Below, piece after piece: positions 1 to 6,588 of a DNA stretch of 12,313 nucleotides. The notes under the pieces are model-generated. The model had not been told where the DNA came from, did not search any database, and was given only the letters and a program-made list of their open reading frames with translations. Origin of the DNA: Candidatus Methanoperedentaceae archaeon (lineage in GTDB: Archaea > Halobacteriota > Methanosarcinia > Methanosarcinales > Methanoperedenaceae); assembly GCA_013331375.1 (NCBI GenBank), contig DUGO01000164.1, forward strand, positions 1 to 12,313, read 5' to 3'. Position 1 is the stretch's first letter, and each line of letters starts with the position of its first letter. A program made the translations under genes and the position numbers.

Positions 1-1183
1 TGCTCAAATAATGAACAGCAAAAGCATAGGGCTTGAAACTTCATGCGATGTGCTCATACCCCCTGCGATAAAAGCAGAGGTCGGAGCTGATGCGATTGCG
101 ATGATACGCAAATCAGGGATGCTGAATAAAGAGTATGCGCTCGCAACAGACTACGGCACCAACGCTGAGATTGTACTGAAAGCTGGAAATAATTTATTTG
201 CCGGGTCTGCTGCAGCAGGTCCTGCTATCGAGGGACAGCATATCGCATTCGGAATGCTTGCATCGCAGGGGGCGATTGCTGACATGGAATATGACTGGGG
301 ATGGAAAGCTCTTGTACTTGATGAGACATTAGCCCTGCAGGGCGGGGATACTGTGGACATGACCTCAGGCAAAGTGCTGAGAACAGGCAGGATGCGTGCG
401 AAAGGAATCACGGGGACAGGAGTGATTGCATTAATTTCAACAGGACTGGCTTCAGGATACATCAGTCCCCCAAAAATCAACATGCCGTCAGGGAAATTGT
501 ATCTTCAGGACGGCATAGAGTTCACGGAGGCAGACCTGCTTGAGGCAGGGAAAGCCTTCGGTGCCATAAAGGCGGGGCAGAAGACTCTGGCTGAACATGC
601 CGGCATAGCCCTTGGGGACATACCAGCATGTTATATGGCAGGCGCTGCCGGAAGCTGTGCCGACCCTGTGAAAGCCAGGGATGTGGGGCTAATACCAGCA
701 GGTACTGAGCTTGTTTACCAGATTGGGAATACATCTCTCGGGCTTGCAGTTGACCTCGTGCTCGGGGATGCGAAGCTTTGGGAGCTGCAGGAAATAGCAG
801 ATAATACACTACATGTGGCATTTTCAAGCAGTGATATATTTAAGAGAAACTACATCCGGGAGCTTGCCTTCTGGTCTGAGGGGGCGAAATACCCTGAAGA
901 GAGAAAGAGTAATGCCTTGAAGATTGTGAAAAGTGCCGGGAACGGCACTCAGCGTCAGATAGCTCTTGACCCGACCTATCACATCCCGCTACAGAACTGC
1001 AATGCATGCGTGGATTGCGTTAAGAAATGCCCTGAAGGTGCGCTTGAGCTGAAAGAACGCTATTTTCAGCTCGACCTCAGGAAATGCCAGGGAGTCTCCT
1101 GCCTGATATGCGAGCAAGCATGCAAAGAGTTCAGGTTAGCCGAACGTGGAGAGGTTGAAACTATCACAAAAAGCCGAATCTAA
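1..1183 (+). CDS. RamA/RACo-like corrinoid reductive activase, C-terminal part (5' end outside window)
   Basis: The frame is open to the left edge, and the first ATG (position 11) falls inside a domain boundary, so this is very probably the C-terminal ~390 residues of a longer protein. Seen: an ASKHA-type ATPase domain as in RACo C-terminal/DUF4445 proteins, with DYGTNAEIVL (family DIGTNGEIVL) followed by SAAAGPAIEG and GMLASQGAI. Near the C terminus comes a dicluster ferredoxin module, CNACVDCVKKCP (CxxCxxCxxxCP) and then C-x4-C-x2-C-x3-C. Known: RamA of methylotrophic methanogens has this layout and uses ATP hydrolysis to reduce inactive Co(II) corrinoid on methyltransferase-associated proteins to Co(I). 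Inferred: it reactivates corrinoid proteins such as the one encoded at 9531-10307. It lies 58 nt upstream of porB. It could be specific for a different corrinoid protein outside the window. The family call is firm; the partner is not. Confidence 0.88.
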   Translation, partial: AQIMNSKSIGLETSCDVLIPPAIKAEVGADAIAMIRKSGMLNKEYALATDYGTNAEIVLKAGNNLFAGSAAAGPAIEGQHIAFGMLASQGAIADMEYDWGWKALVLDETLALQGGDTVDMTSGKVLRTGRMRAKGITGTGVIALISTGLASGYISPPKINMPSGKLYLQDGIEFTEADLLEAGKAFGAIKAGQKTLAEHAGIALGDIPACYMAGAAGSCADPVKARDVGLIPAGTELVYQIGNTSLGLAVDLVLGDAKLWELQEIADNTLHVAFSSSDIFKRNYIRELAFWSEGAKYPEERKSNALKIVKSAGNGTQRQIALDPTYHIPLQNCNACVDCVKKCPEGALELKERYFQLDLRKCQGVSCLICEQACKEFRLAERGEVETITKSRI

Positions 1184-1184
1184 T

Positions 1185-1199
1185 CGGCATCTTTTGCCG
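1185..1199. repeat. Small hairpin between activase and porB
   Basis: Perfect 5-bp stem CGGCA/TGCCG with a 5-nt loop, starting 2 nt after the activase stop codon. No T-tract follows, so it is a weak candidate for 3'-end formation or processing and may be chance. Confidence 0.25.
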
Positions 1200-1210
1200 T
1201 AACGCCGCAA

Positions 1211-1227
1211 TATACTATTTTAAAATC
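1211..1227 (+). promoter_or_regulatory. Candidate archaeal promoter of the porBAG cluster
   Basis: An AT-rich block, TATACTATTTTAAAATC, sits in the 58-nt gap between the activase and porB. If the TATTTTAAAA part is the TATA element, transcription would start about 25 nt downstream, near 1245-1250. That would favour the porB ATG at 1260 over the ATG at 1242. Read-through from the activase gene remains possible. Confidence 0.5.
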
Positions 1228-1241
1228 CAAAAAAAACAGGG

Positions 1242-2084
1242 ATGCTTCGAGAGAATCTTATGCTCAGGGGAAATTCTGCATGTCCTGGCTGCCAGGCTAA
1301 CCTTGCGCTCAGACATGTCCTCAGGGCTTGCGGTGCTGATACCATATTGATTTTAACGCCGGGCTGCTCGGCAGCGTGCCAGGGGATATATCCGGATACC
1401 TGCATCAACGTTCCCGTGCTGAACACGGCATTCGCAGCAGGCGCGAGCACAGCTATCGGGGTCGCTGCATCCACGGATTCCAATGTGGTAGTATATGCCG
1501 GGGATGGCGCTACTGCAGACATAGGTCTTGCAAGCCTTTCTTTCGCTCTTGAATACAACACCGATTTTCTATATATTTGCTATGACAACGAGGCATACGG
1601 TAATACGGGAGCACAGCGCTCCGGCACAACGCCTTATGGCGCGCGCACGACCACGACCCCTGGAGGCAAAAGGCAGCATAAGAAGGATATAGACAGTATA
1701 GTGTGCGCGCATCAAATCCCTTATATGGCGACTGCAGCCGCAGCCTATCCGGATGACCTGTACAGGAAGGTAAAAAAAGCACTTTCGTATAAAGGTTCAA
1801 AGTTCATCCACGTGCTTACACCCTGCCCGACCCTCTGGGGTTTTCCTCAAGAGAAGTCTGCATATATTGGCAAGCTCGCAATAAAAACAGGTGCCTGGGT
1901 ATTGTATGAAAAAGATTCAGGCAAGATTTCGATATCGCTATGGAGCAAAAATATACTGGATAAGTATCTGCCTCTGGAAGATTATCTGAAAGCCCAGTCC
2001 CGTTTTTCAGGTATCAGTGACAAAGATATCCTTGAGTTGAAGCGAAACATGAACGAGAGCGTAAAGCGCCTGGTGCAAGAATGA
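1242..2084 (+). CDS. porB: Pyruvate:ferredoxin oxidoreductase, beta subunit (PorB)
   Basis: Thiamine-diphosphate and [4Fe-4S] subunit of a 2-oxoacid:ferredoxin oxidoreductase, which reversibly converts pyruvate and CoA to acetyl-CoA, CO2 and two reduced-ferredoxin electrons in the cytoplasm. Cluster ligands are visible as CPGC (residues 14-17), the Cys of TPGC (42) and the Cys of TPCPT (195). The ThDP/Mg motif is GDG (87-89) followed by YDNEAYGNTG (114-123), a PorB hallmark that favours pyruvate over branched-chain or 2-oxoglutarate enzymes. At 280 aa the length is normal. The stop overlaps the porA start as ATGA. The start is uncertain: ATG 1242 is the first possible, with AGGG touching it. 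ATG 1260 has GAGAG six bases upstream and suits the promoter position better; it would give 274 aa without losing any motif. Confidence 0.93.
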   Translation: MLRENLMLRGNSACPGCQANLALRHVLRACGADTILILTPGCSAACQGIYPDTCINVPVLNTAFAAGASTAIGVAASTDSNVVVYAGDGATADIGLASLSFALEYNTDFLYICYDNEAYGNTGAQRSGTTPYGARTTTTPGGKRQHKKDIDSIVCAHQIPYMATAAAAYPDDLYRKVKKALSYKGSKFIHVLTPCPTLWGFPQEKSAYIGKLAIKTGAWVLYEKDSGKISISLWSKNILDKYLPLEDYLKAQSRFSGISDKDILELKRNMNESVKRLVQE

Positions 2085-3178
2085 AGCTTATCGCGACCGG
2101 GAATGAGGCAGTGGCATATGCAGTTCTCGATGCATCGCCGGATTTTATAGCAGCATACCCCATAACGCCCCAGACCACTATCGTAGAAGCACTTGCAAAG
2201 TTCAAAGAATCCGGAAAGTTGAAGGCAACATATATACCGGTCGAAAGCGAGCATTCGGCTCTCTCGGCATGTATCGGAGCAGGCTCGATGGGTAAAAGGA
2301 CATTTACAGCAACATCAAGTCAGGGGTTGCTGTATATGGCTGAGATGCTGCACTGGGCTTCAAATGCCAGGCTGCCCATAGTCATGGCGAACGTGAACCG
2401 TGCACTTGCACCCGGATGGAACCTCTGGGCAGACCTGAGCGACTCATTATCTCAGAGGGATGCAGGATGGCTGCAGCTCTATGTGTCCACAGTGCAGGAA
2501 GCCTATGACACGATTCTCATGGCTTACAGGATTTCAGAAGACCCAAATGTCTTGCTGCCTGTGATGGTGAACCTGGAAGGGTTTGTACTGAGCCATTCGG
2601 CGCAACCGCTTGAGACGCTTGAGGGATGCTATCTTGAGCCGCTCGATCTGCCCCACAGGCTTGATACAGGGACTCCCCATACGCTCGGGAATGTGGCATC
2701 GCCTAACGATTATTTCAAGCTCAGGCGGGATGCTGAAAATGCGGCAAGAAAGTCGGCAAAGGTGACCAGAAAAGCTGAGAAGGAATTGTTTGAGCTTACT
2801 GGCAGAGCCTACAGACCTGTAATGGAATATAGATGCGACGATGCAGACGTGATTATTGCTGCGATGGGCGTATTTGCCAGGGAAGCCGAGGCTGCATGCG
2901 ATATTCTTCGCGATAAAGGGGTGAAGGTGGGTGTAGCCCGCGTGCGCCAGTTCAGACCTTTTCCCGAATTTGATTTTGATGGGAGGCTCATCGTCATCGA
3001 CAGGGATTATTCCTACGGATGCGGCGGGATACTTGCGCAGGAGATTAGAGCCAGGACCGGAAAGCCTGTGTACAGCGTTATCGCAGGGCTCGGGGGGCAG
3101 GACATGACGTATAAGGATTTTGTCAAAATTGTTATCGAGAGCAGGGAAGAAGGTGAGAGGTGGTGGGGAATTGATTGA
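2081..3178 (+). CDS. porA: Pyruvate:ferredoxin oxidoreductase, alpha subunit (PorA)
   Basis: Catalytic partner of PorB, carrying the N-terminal 2-oxoacid oxidoreductase pyrimidine-binding domain and the C-terminal transketolase-like domain. Seen: YPITPQTT (residues 26-33), the substrate/ThDP loop found in POR alpha chains; VESEHSA (54-60) with the conserved glutamate that activates ThDP; FTATSSQG; LPIVMANVNRAL; and VLLPVMVNLEGF. The C-terminal half has the expected RLIVIDRDYSYG and Gly-rich segments. At 365 aa it is slightly shorter than many PorA proteins but intact. The start overlaps the porB stop (ATGA), and the 3' end overlaps the porG start by 8 nt, so B-A-G are probably translated as a coupled unit. 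Pyruvate is the most likely substrate by motif similarity; related 2-oxoacids cannot be excluded. Confidence 0.93.
   Translation: MKLIATGNEAVAYAVLDASPDFIAAYPITPQTTIVEALAKFKESGKLKATYIPVESEHSALSACIGAGSMGKRTFTATSSQGLLYMAEMLHWASNARLPIVMANVNRALAPGWNLWADLSDSLSQRDAGWLQLYVSTVQEAYDTILMAYRISEDPNVLLPVMVNLEGFVLSHSAQPLETLEGCYLEPLDLPHRLDTGTPHTLGNVASPNDYFKLRRDAENAARKSAKVTRKAEKELFELTGRAYRPVMEYRCDDADVIIAAMGVFAREAEAACDILRDKGVKVGVARVRQFRPFPEFDFDGRLIVIDRDYSYGCGGILAQEIRARTGKPVYSVIAGLGGQDMTYKDFVKIVIESREEGERWWGID
3157..3162 (+). promoter_or_regulatory. Ribosome binding site deciding the porG TTG start
   Basis: GAGGTG lies 8 nt before TTG 3171, inside the last codons of porA. It supports the rare-codon start over the upstream TTG at 3120. 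Confidence 0.6.
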
Positions 3179-3680
3179 AATCAGATTTCATGCACGAGGG
3201 GGTCAGGGAGCTGTTACTGCTGCAAGGCTGCTCGCACAGGCTGCTTTCATGGAAGGAAAACACAGTACAGCGATACCATTTTTCGGGGCTGAGCGCAGGG
3301 GCGCTCCTGTGGTGAGCTTTTGCAGGGTCTCCGATGAGCCTATCAAAATCTCAAGCGCGGTTTGCGAACCTGATTTTGTTGTGGTATTTGATGCGCGCCT
3401 GATAAATGCTGATGTAATCAAAGGACTTAAGAAAGATGGAACTGTGATAATCAACTCGCAGGTAAAGGTGAATGGATTTATTTCAGTGGATGCTTCAGGA
3501 ATCGCAAGGTCTCTGGGACTTGTCAGGGATAATATTCCCATGGTCAACACTGCAATGCTTGGTGCGCTTGCGCGATTCGAAATCGTGTCCCTGAAAAGCG
3601 TTAAATCTGCGATAAAAGAGACGTTTGACGAAAGGAATGCAATAGCTGCCGAGCAGGTTTACAGGGAGATAATTTTATGA
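3171..3680 (+). CDS. porG: Pyruvate:ferredoxin oxidoreductase, gamma subunit (PorG)
   Basis: Gamma subunit of the 2-oxoacid oxidoreductase, the domain that closes over the active site and contributes to CoA handling. Seen: IRFHARGGQGAVTAARLLA at residues 4-22 is the classic gamma-family start, followed by PFFGAERRGAPVVSF and the MVNTAMLGAL segment. The frame opens further upstream at TTG 3120. I chose TTG 3171 because it puts the protein start where the family starts (MIEIRFH), has GAGGTG at 3157-3162 with 8-nt spacing, and overlaps porA by only 8 nt; this gives 169 aa. An earlier GTG (3153) would add six residues without family similarity. No porD ferredoxin gene follows; the next gene has its own promoter. 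Confidence 0.9.
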   Translation: MIEIRFHARGGQGAVTAARLLAQAAFMEGKHSTAIPFFGAERRGAPVVSFCRVSDEPIKISSAVCEPDFVVVFDARLINADVIKGLKKDGTVIINSQVKVNGFISVDASGIARSLGLVRDNIPMVNTAMLGALARFEIVSLKSVKSAIKETFDERNAIAAEQVYREIIL

Positions 3681-3701
3681 TGCCATACCCGCGACTGGCA
3701 T
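3680..3701. repeat. Inverted repeat after porG
   Basis: ATGCCA (3680-3685) and TGGCAT (3696-3701) form a perfect 6-bp inverted repeat with a 10-nt loop directly after the porG stop, just before the TATA box of the next gene. It could be a 3'-end hairpin for the por transcript or a regulator site upstream of BRE/TATA. No T-tract follows. Confidence 0.3.
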
Positions 3702-3708
3702 AAAAACG

Positions 3709-3723
3709 CTAAATTTAAATACC
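3709..3723 (+). promoter_or_regulatory. Archaeal TATA-box promoter of the PPC/S2P-like membrane protein gene
   Basis: CTAAATTTAAATACC contains a strong archaeal TATA element (AAATTTAAATA, 3711-3721). Transcription would start near 3740-3745, giving a leader of about 38 nt with GGAGG at 3770-3774 before ATG 3781. Confidence 0.75.
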
Positions 3724-3731
3724 AATCCCAG

Positions 3732-3743
3732 TCATTATAATGA
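3732..3743. promoter_or_regulatory. 12-bp perfect palindrome at the predicted transcription start (candidate operator)
   Basis: TCATTATAATGA is a perfect palindrome 10 nt downstream of the TATA element and overlapping the expected start point. A dimeric repressor bound here would block polymerase recruitment or initiation. It is a single copy within an AT-rich stretch, so chance is possible. Confidence 0.4.
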
Positions 3744-3769
3744 AAATTAGTTAAGTTTCTCCCAATTGT

Positions 3770-3774
3770 GGAGG
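3770..3774 (+). promoter_or_regulatory. Ribosome binding site deciding the ATG 3781 start
   Basis: GGAGG with 6-nt spacing to ATG 3781. It lies inside the reading frame that would begin at TTG 3766, so it excludes that earlier start. Confidence 0.75.
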
Positions 3775-3780
3775 CGATGC

Positions 3781-5043
3781 ATGGGAAATCAGGGCAAAGT
3801 GATATTGATCTTGCCATTTCTTGCGATTGCAGTCACTCTTTTCACAACTGTGGCATCATCTGCCATTTCACTTAACTTCGGAGAAACCATTTCAGGTTCC
3901 ATTGATCCAGCCGGTGAGATAGACACTTATACGTTTTCCACCACAGCAGATGACAGGATTCTCATAAGAGTGGTTTCTCTGACGCCTGAATTCAGTCCGG
4001 TTATCGTTTTGCGCGGATTAAACGGAACCGAGATCAAACGTGCAAGTGGATTCAGGGCTTTTGATCTCTTTATAGAGCAGGTCTTACCAAGCACCGGAAC
4101 TTACACAGTTCAGGTCTACTCGGGCGGAACTGCGAAAGGAAATTATAGCTTATACGCATCATCCCTGCTGGCTCCTCAGTCCACAGTCGCTCCCAGAACC
4201 ACGTCACCGGCGCCAGCCAAAACGCAAGGTCAAAATACAACTGCTCCAATCCGAGAAATTCCCAGCCTGATAATTCCAGCAGCCACTGCGGGCATAATAA
4301 CATTACTCGTAGGTATAATGAGTACTTTCTTTGAGGAATCTTTACTTCATGGATTGAGCGTTATCTGGGAAAAAATCGATAAAGTGCTCAGGAAATTTCT
4401 CGGGATAGGAGGGAAATACACATGGGAAGATCTGGAAAAAAAATTTTTGGCAGGAGAAAATGTCGAAATACCTGAAAATAATCTATGGATTGCTATCGGG
4501 GGTGTTATAATATTTCTTGCTTTTTTGATAGAATTAACTCTATATTCTCATGAGACCCCGTATGATGCGAGTTCGCCCATTTTTATAGTCTCACTAGCAT
4601 TTTTTGTGATGCTTGCAGAAATTGGTCATGACCTGGTGGCAAGATTCTCATTACAGAGCATGGGGGGAAAGAAATTGATGGAGCTTTCTTTATTGGGATC
4701 AGTCGTCACTATTCTTACAGGGATTATGGGATTTGTTGTAACTGCTGTCTTAAGCTCAAAGGTGTTACGTAAATCTGAGAATATAATGCAAGAAGCTGTG
4801 GTCACGTTATCCGGCTCGATATTCAATCTGCTGGTCGGGATGCTGGTGCTGCTCGTGACCCTTGTTTTAAATATTAAATGGCTCGCCCTTGCGGGTGCGA
4901 TGCCAAATCTGGCATATGCAACATTCAGCCTTCTTCCATTTTATCCGTTTGAAGGAAAAGCGGTGATAAAAGGAAGTATATGGCTCTGGGGACTGATGTT
5001 TTTCGTGTCAATGATGCTCTATATCTATGTGATACTACTGTAG
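3781..5043 (+). CDS. Secreted-domain membrane protein: PPC-like ectodomain fused to degenerate site-2-protease-like membrane domain
   Basis: 420 aa from ATG 3781. Seen in order: hydrophobic signal/anchor (residues 7-28); a PPC-like beta-sandwich (about 32-128) with GEIDTYTFST, LPSTGTYTVQV and GNYSLY, a fold usually found on the outside of secreted peptidases and surface proteins; a Ser/Thr/Pro/Ala-rich linker (131-160); one membrane segment (162-180); a charged cytoplasmic-type stretch (185-234); and a bundle of five or more membrane segments (236-420). The bundle resembles M50 site-2 proteases: LAEIGHDLVAR (278-288) at the HExxH position, VTLSGSIFNLL (341-351) like the AGPxxN segment, and SLLPFYPFEG (383-392) like NLLPxxPLDGG. 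The first zinc His is Ala279 and the Asp of the DG motif is Glu391, so proteolysis is unlikely. Inferred role: envelope sensing, or a membrane-protein-binding pseudoprotease. Monocistronic, ending tail-to-tail with the ligase gene. Confidence 0.72.
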   Translation: MGNQGKVILILPFLAIAVTLFTTVASSAISLNFGETISGSIDPAGEIDTYTFSTTADDRILIRVVSLTPEFSPVIVLRGLNGTEIKRASGFRAFDLFIEQVLPSTGTYTVQVYSGGTAKGNYSLYASSLLAPQSTVAPRTTSPAPAKTQGQNTTAPIREIPSLIIPAATAGIITLLVGIMSTFFEESLLHGLSVIWEKIDKVLRKFLGIGGKYTWEDLEKKFLAGENVEIPENNLWIAIGGVIIFLAFLIELTLYSHETPYDASSPIFIVSLAFFVMLAEIGHDLVARFSLQSMGGKKLMELSLLGSVVTILTGIMGFVVTAVLSSKVLRKSENIMQEAVVTLSGSIFNLLVGMLVLLVTLVLNIKWLALAGAMPNLAYATFSLLPFYPFEGKAVIKGSIWLWGLMFFVSMMLYIYVILL

Positions 5044-5047
5044 CAAC

Positions 5048-6346
5048 CTATGCCCACACATGCTCCCTCTTATCCACCACCCTCTTCGCCTTGTGTGTGG
5101 CTCTCGGCAGCGTATTTGGTGAAAGCACATTAATTTTCGCGCCGATGCCGAGGCGTGCTTTTATATCTTTTCCGATGAGTTCCTGCACCTCCACTTCAGA
5201 CCTGTCTTTTCCCTCGACCTCTATCGTTATCGTATCAAGATGCTTTTCACGGTCAACGATTATCCTGTATTCACCCGTAAGATAGGACTTCTCGCGCACT
5301 ATTGCCTCGATGTCGCTCGGGAATACGTTCACTCCCTTGATTATAAGCATGTCATCGATTCTCCCGTGGATTCCGAGAAGGCGCAGATGCGTGCGCCCGC
5401 AGGCGCATTTTTCATCAGTGTACGAGACGATGTCGCCTGTCCTGAATCTTATAAGGGGACGCGCCCTTTTCTTTAACGTGGTGAGCACAAGCTCTCCGCG
5501 CTCACCCTCACCCACAGGCTCGCCATTCTTATCAATGACCTCGACCAGCATGTGGTCTTCGGCGATGTGCAGACCCGATTTTTCTGAGCACTCCCCTGCG
5601 CATGCACCGAATATATCGCTAAGACCATAGAAATCGTACAACTGCGCACCCCACAGCTCTTCTATCTTCTGCCGCGTCTCAGGTATTGAACCTCCCGGCT
5701 CTCCTGCCACGAATATCTTTTTTATGTTCAGGTCAGAGGCCGGGCTGATACCCTCGATTATCGCGGTCTCGCCCAGGTACCATGCATACGAGGGCGTTGT
5801 CCAGATGGCGGTGGGCTGGAACTGCTTCAAGATGGCAAGCAGCCGCTCGGAAGGAACAGTGCCTGCATGAATGGATAACGCACCCAGCTTTTGCGCTCCG
5901 AGGACGCAGGGTCCGCCAACAAACAGTGAGAAGTTGAGCGCATGGCAGTACCTGTCCTCAGGACGAAGCCCGGTTGACCAGAACAGCCGCGCCTCGTAGT
6001 CAATCCATTCTTCAAAATCCTGAGCTGTAAATGGGGACGCTGTGGGCGAACCTGTAGAGCCGCTGGACGCTGCTATATAGACTATGTCCCGTTCAGGCAC
6101 TGAAACCATATCCCCGAAAGGGGGAGCCGCCTCCTGGCGCTCACGGAGCATCTGCTTTGTGGTAAACGGGATTTTTCTAATATCGTCAATTGACCTGAGA
6201 CGAACACCCTTCAAAACACCATGATAGTAAGGCGAATTCTTAAATGCATGTGCCAACTCTGCCCTGAGCAGTTTTAACTGAAATGCGTTCAATCGCTCTC
6301 TGGGCAGCGTTTCTATCTTCTTATCCCAGTAAACCGTTTCCTTCAT
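5048..6346 (-). CDS. Phenylacetate-CoA ligase-like AMP-forming acyl-CoA synthetase (PaaK family)
   Basis: Cytoplasmic adenylate-forming enzyme that converts a carboxylic acid, ATP and CoA to acyl-CoA, AMP and PPi. At 432 aa it has the usual PaaK length. Seen: P-loop SSGSTGSPT (94-102), YDFYGLSDIFG (237-247), RFRTGDI (300-306), a small CACGR knuckle (314-318) typical of PaaK proteins, and the C-terminal hinge/lysine region LPRATHKAKRVVD. Archaeal PaaK homologues are often linked to arylacetate metabolism, but the acid used here cannot be read from sequence. It is the last gene of the five-gene operon; its ATG overlaps the TusA stop as ATGA. The association with an ABC importer suggests it activates the imported acid or a derivative (inference). 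Its stop is 4 bp from the stop of the opposing membrane protein gene. Confidence 0.88.
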   Translation of the reverse strand: MKETVYWDKKIETLPRERLNAFQLKLLRAELAHAFKNSPYYHGVLKGVRLRSIDDIRKIPFTTKQMLRERQEAAPPFGDMVSVPERDIVYIAASSGSTGSPTASPFTAQDFEEWIDYEARLFWSTGLRPEDRYCHALNFSLFVGGPCVLGAQKLGALSIHAGTVPSERLLAILKQFQPTAIWTTPSYAWYLGETAIIEGISPASDLNIKKIFVAGEPGGSIPETRQKIEELWGAQLYDFYGLSDIFGACAGECSEKSGLHIAEDHMLVEVIDKNGEPVGEGERGELVLTTLKKRARPLIRFRTGDIVSYTDEKCACGRTHLRLLGIHGRIDDMLIIKGVNVFPSDIEAIVREKSYLTGEYRIIVDREKHLDTITIEVEGKDRSEVEVQELIGKDIKARLGIGAKINVLSPNTLPRATHKAKRVVDKREHVWA

Positions 6347-6588
6347 CGCACCACCTTTTTATTTTCTGATTTTCGTATAAGGACCTCGTAAACACCGCCT
6401 TTTTCGGTTTCCTCCAGGATCTGGTTGCTCTGGCTCCTCGCCCAGGAAACAACATTGTCGAATGACAGCGGGTCCTTAATTCGTATGCGCACCGTCTCTC
6501 CCTCCTCCATTTCGCTGACCTCTTTCTTTACGACCAAGAGCGGATAGGGGCAGACTTTTTCTCCCACATCGATTACCCGTTCAATCAT
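6343..6588 (-). CDS. TusA-family sulfur carrier protein
   Basis: 81 aa from ATG 6588. Seen: the TusA/SirA signature CPYPLLVVKKEV with the persulfide-forming Cys13 in a C-P-x-P motif, then EGETVRIRIKDP and an alternating beta-alpha pattern typical of the two-layer TusA fold. Known: TusA-like proteins carry sulfane sulfur as a persulfide for tRNA thiolation, molybdenum cofactor work or dissimilatory sulfur pathways. I chose ATG 6588 because it forms an ATGA overlap with the permease stop and has GAGGTG about 10 nt upstream; an in-frame TTG at 6609 would add seven residues unlike the family. The stop likewise overlaps the ligase start (ATGA). No DsrE or sulfurtransferase partner is nearby, so its donor and acceptor are unknown. 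Its place between a transporter and a CoA ligase suggests a sulfur-containing substrate or a sulfur-transfer step (inference). Confidence 0.87.
   Translation of the reverse strand: MIERVIDVGEKVCPYPLLVVKKEVSEMEEGETVRIRIKDPLSFDNVVSWARSQSNQILEETEKGGVYEVLIRKSENKKVVR

Noticed and set aside
1185..1199. Intrinsic terminator after the activase gene
   Set aside because: The hairpin is only 5 bp and no T-tract follows, so it is listed only as a weak repeat.
3120..3170. Longer porG starting at TTG 3120
   Set aside because: The extra 17 residues have no similarity to gamma subunits, overlap porA deeply, and lack a ribosome binding site; TTG 3171 has one.
3766..3780. TTG 3766 as start of the membrane protein
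   Set aside because: The ribosome binding site GGAGG lies inside this extension and is spaced for ATG 3781.
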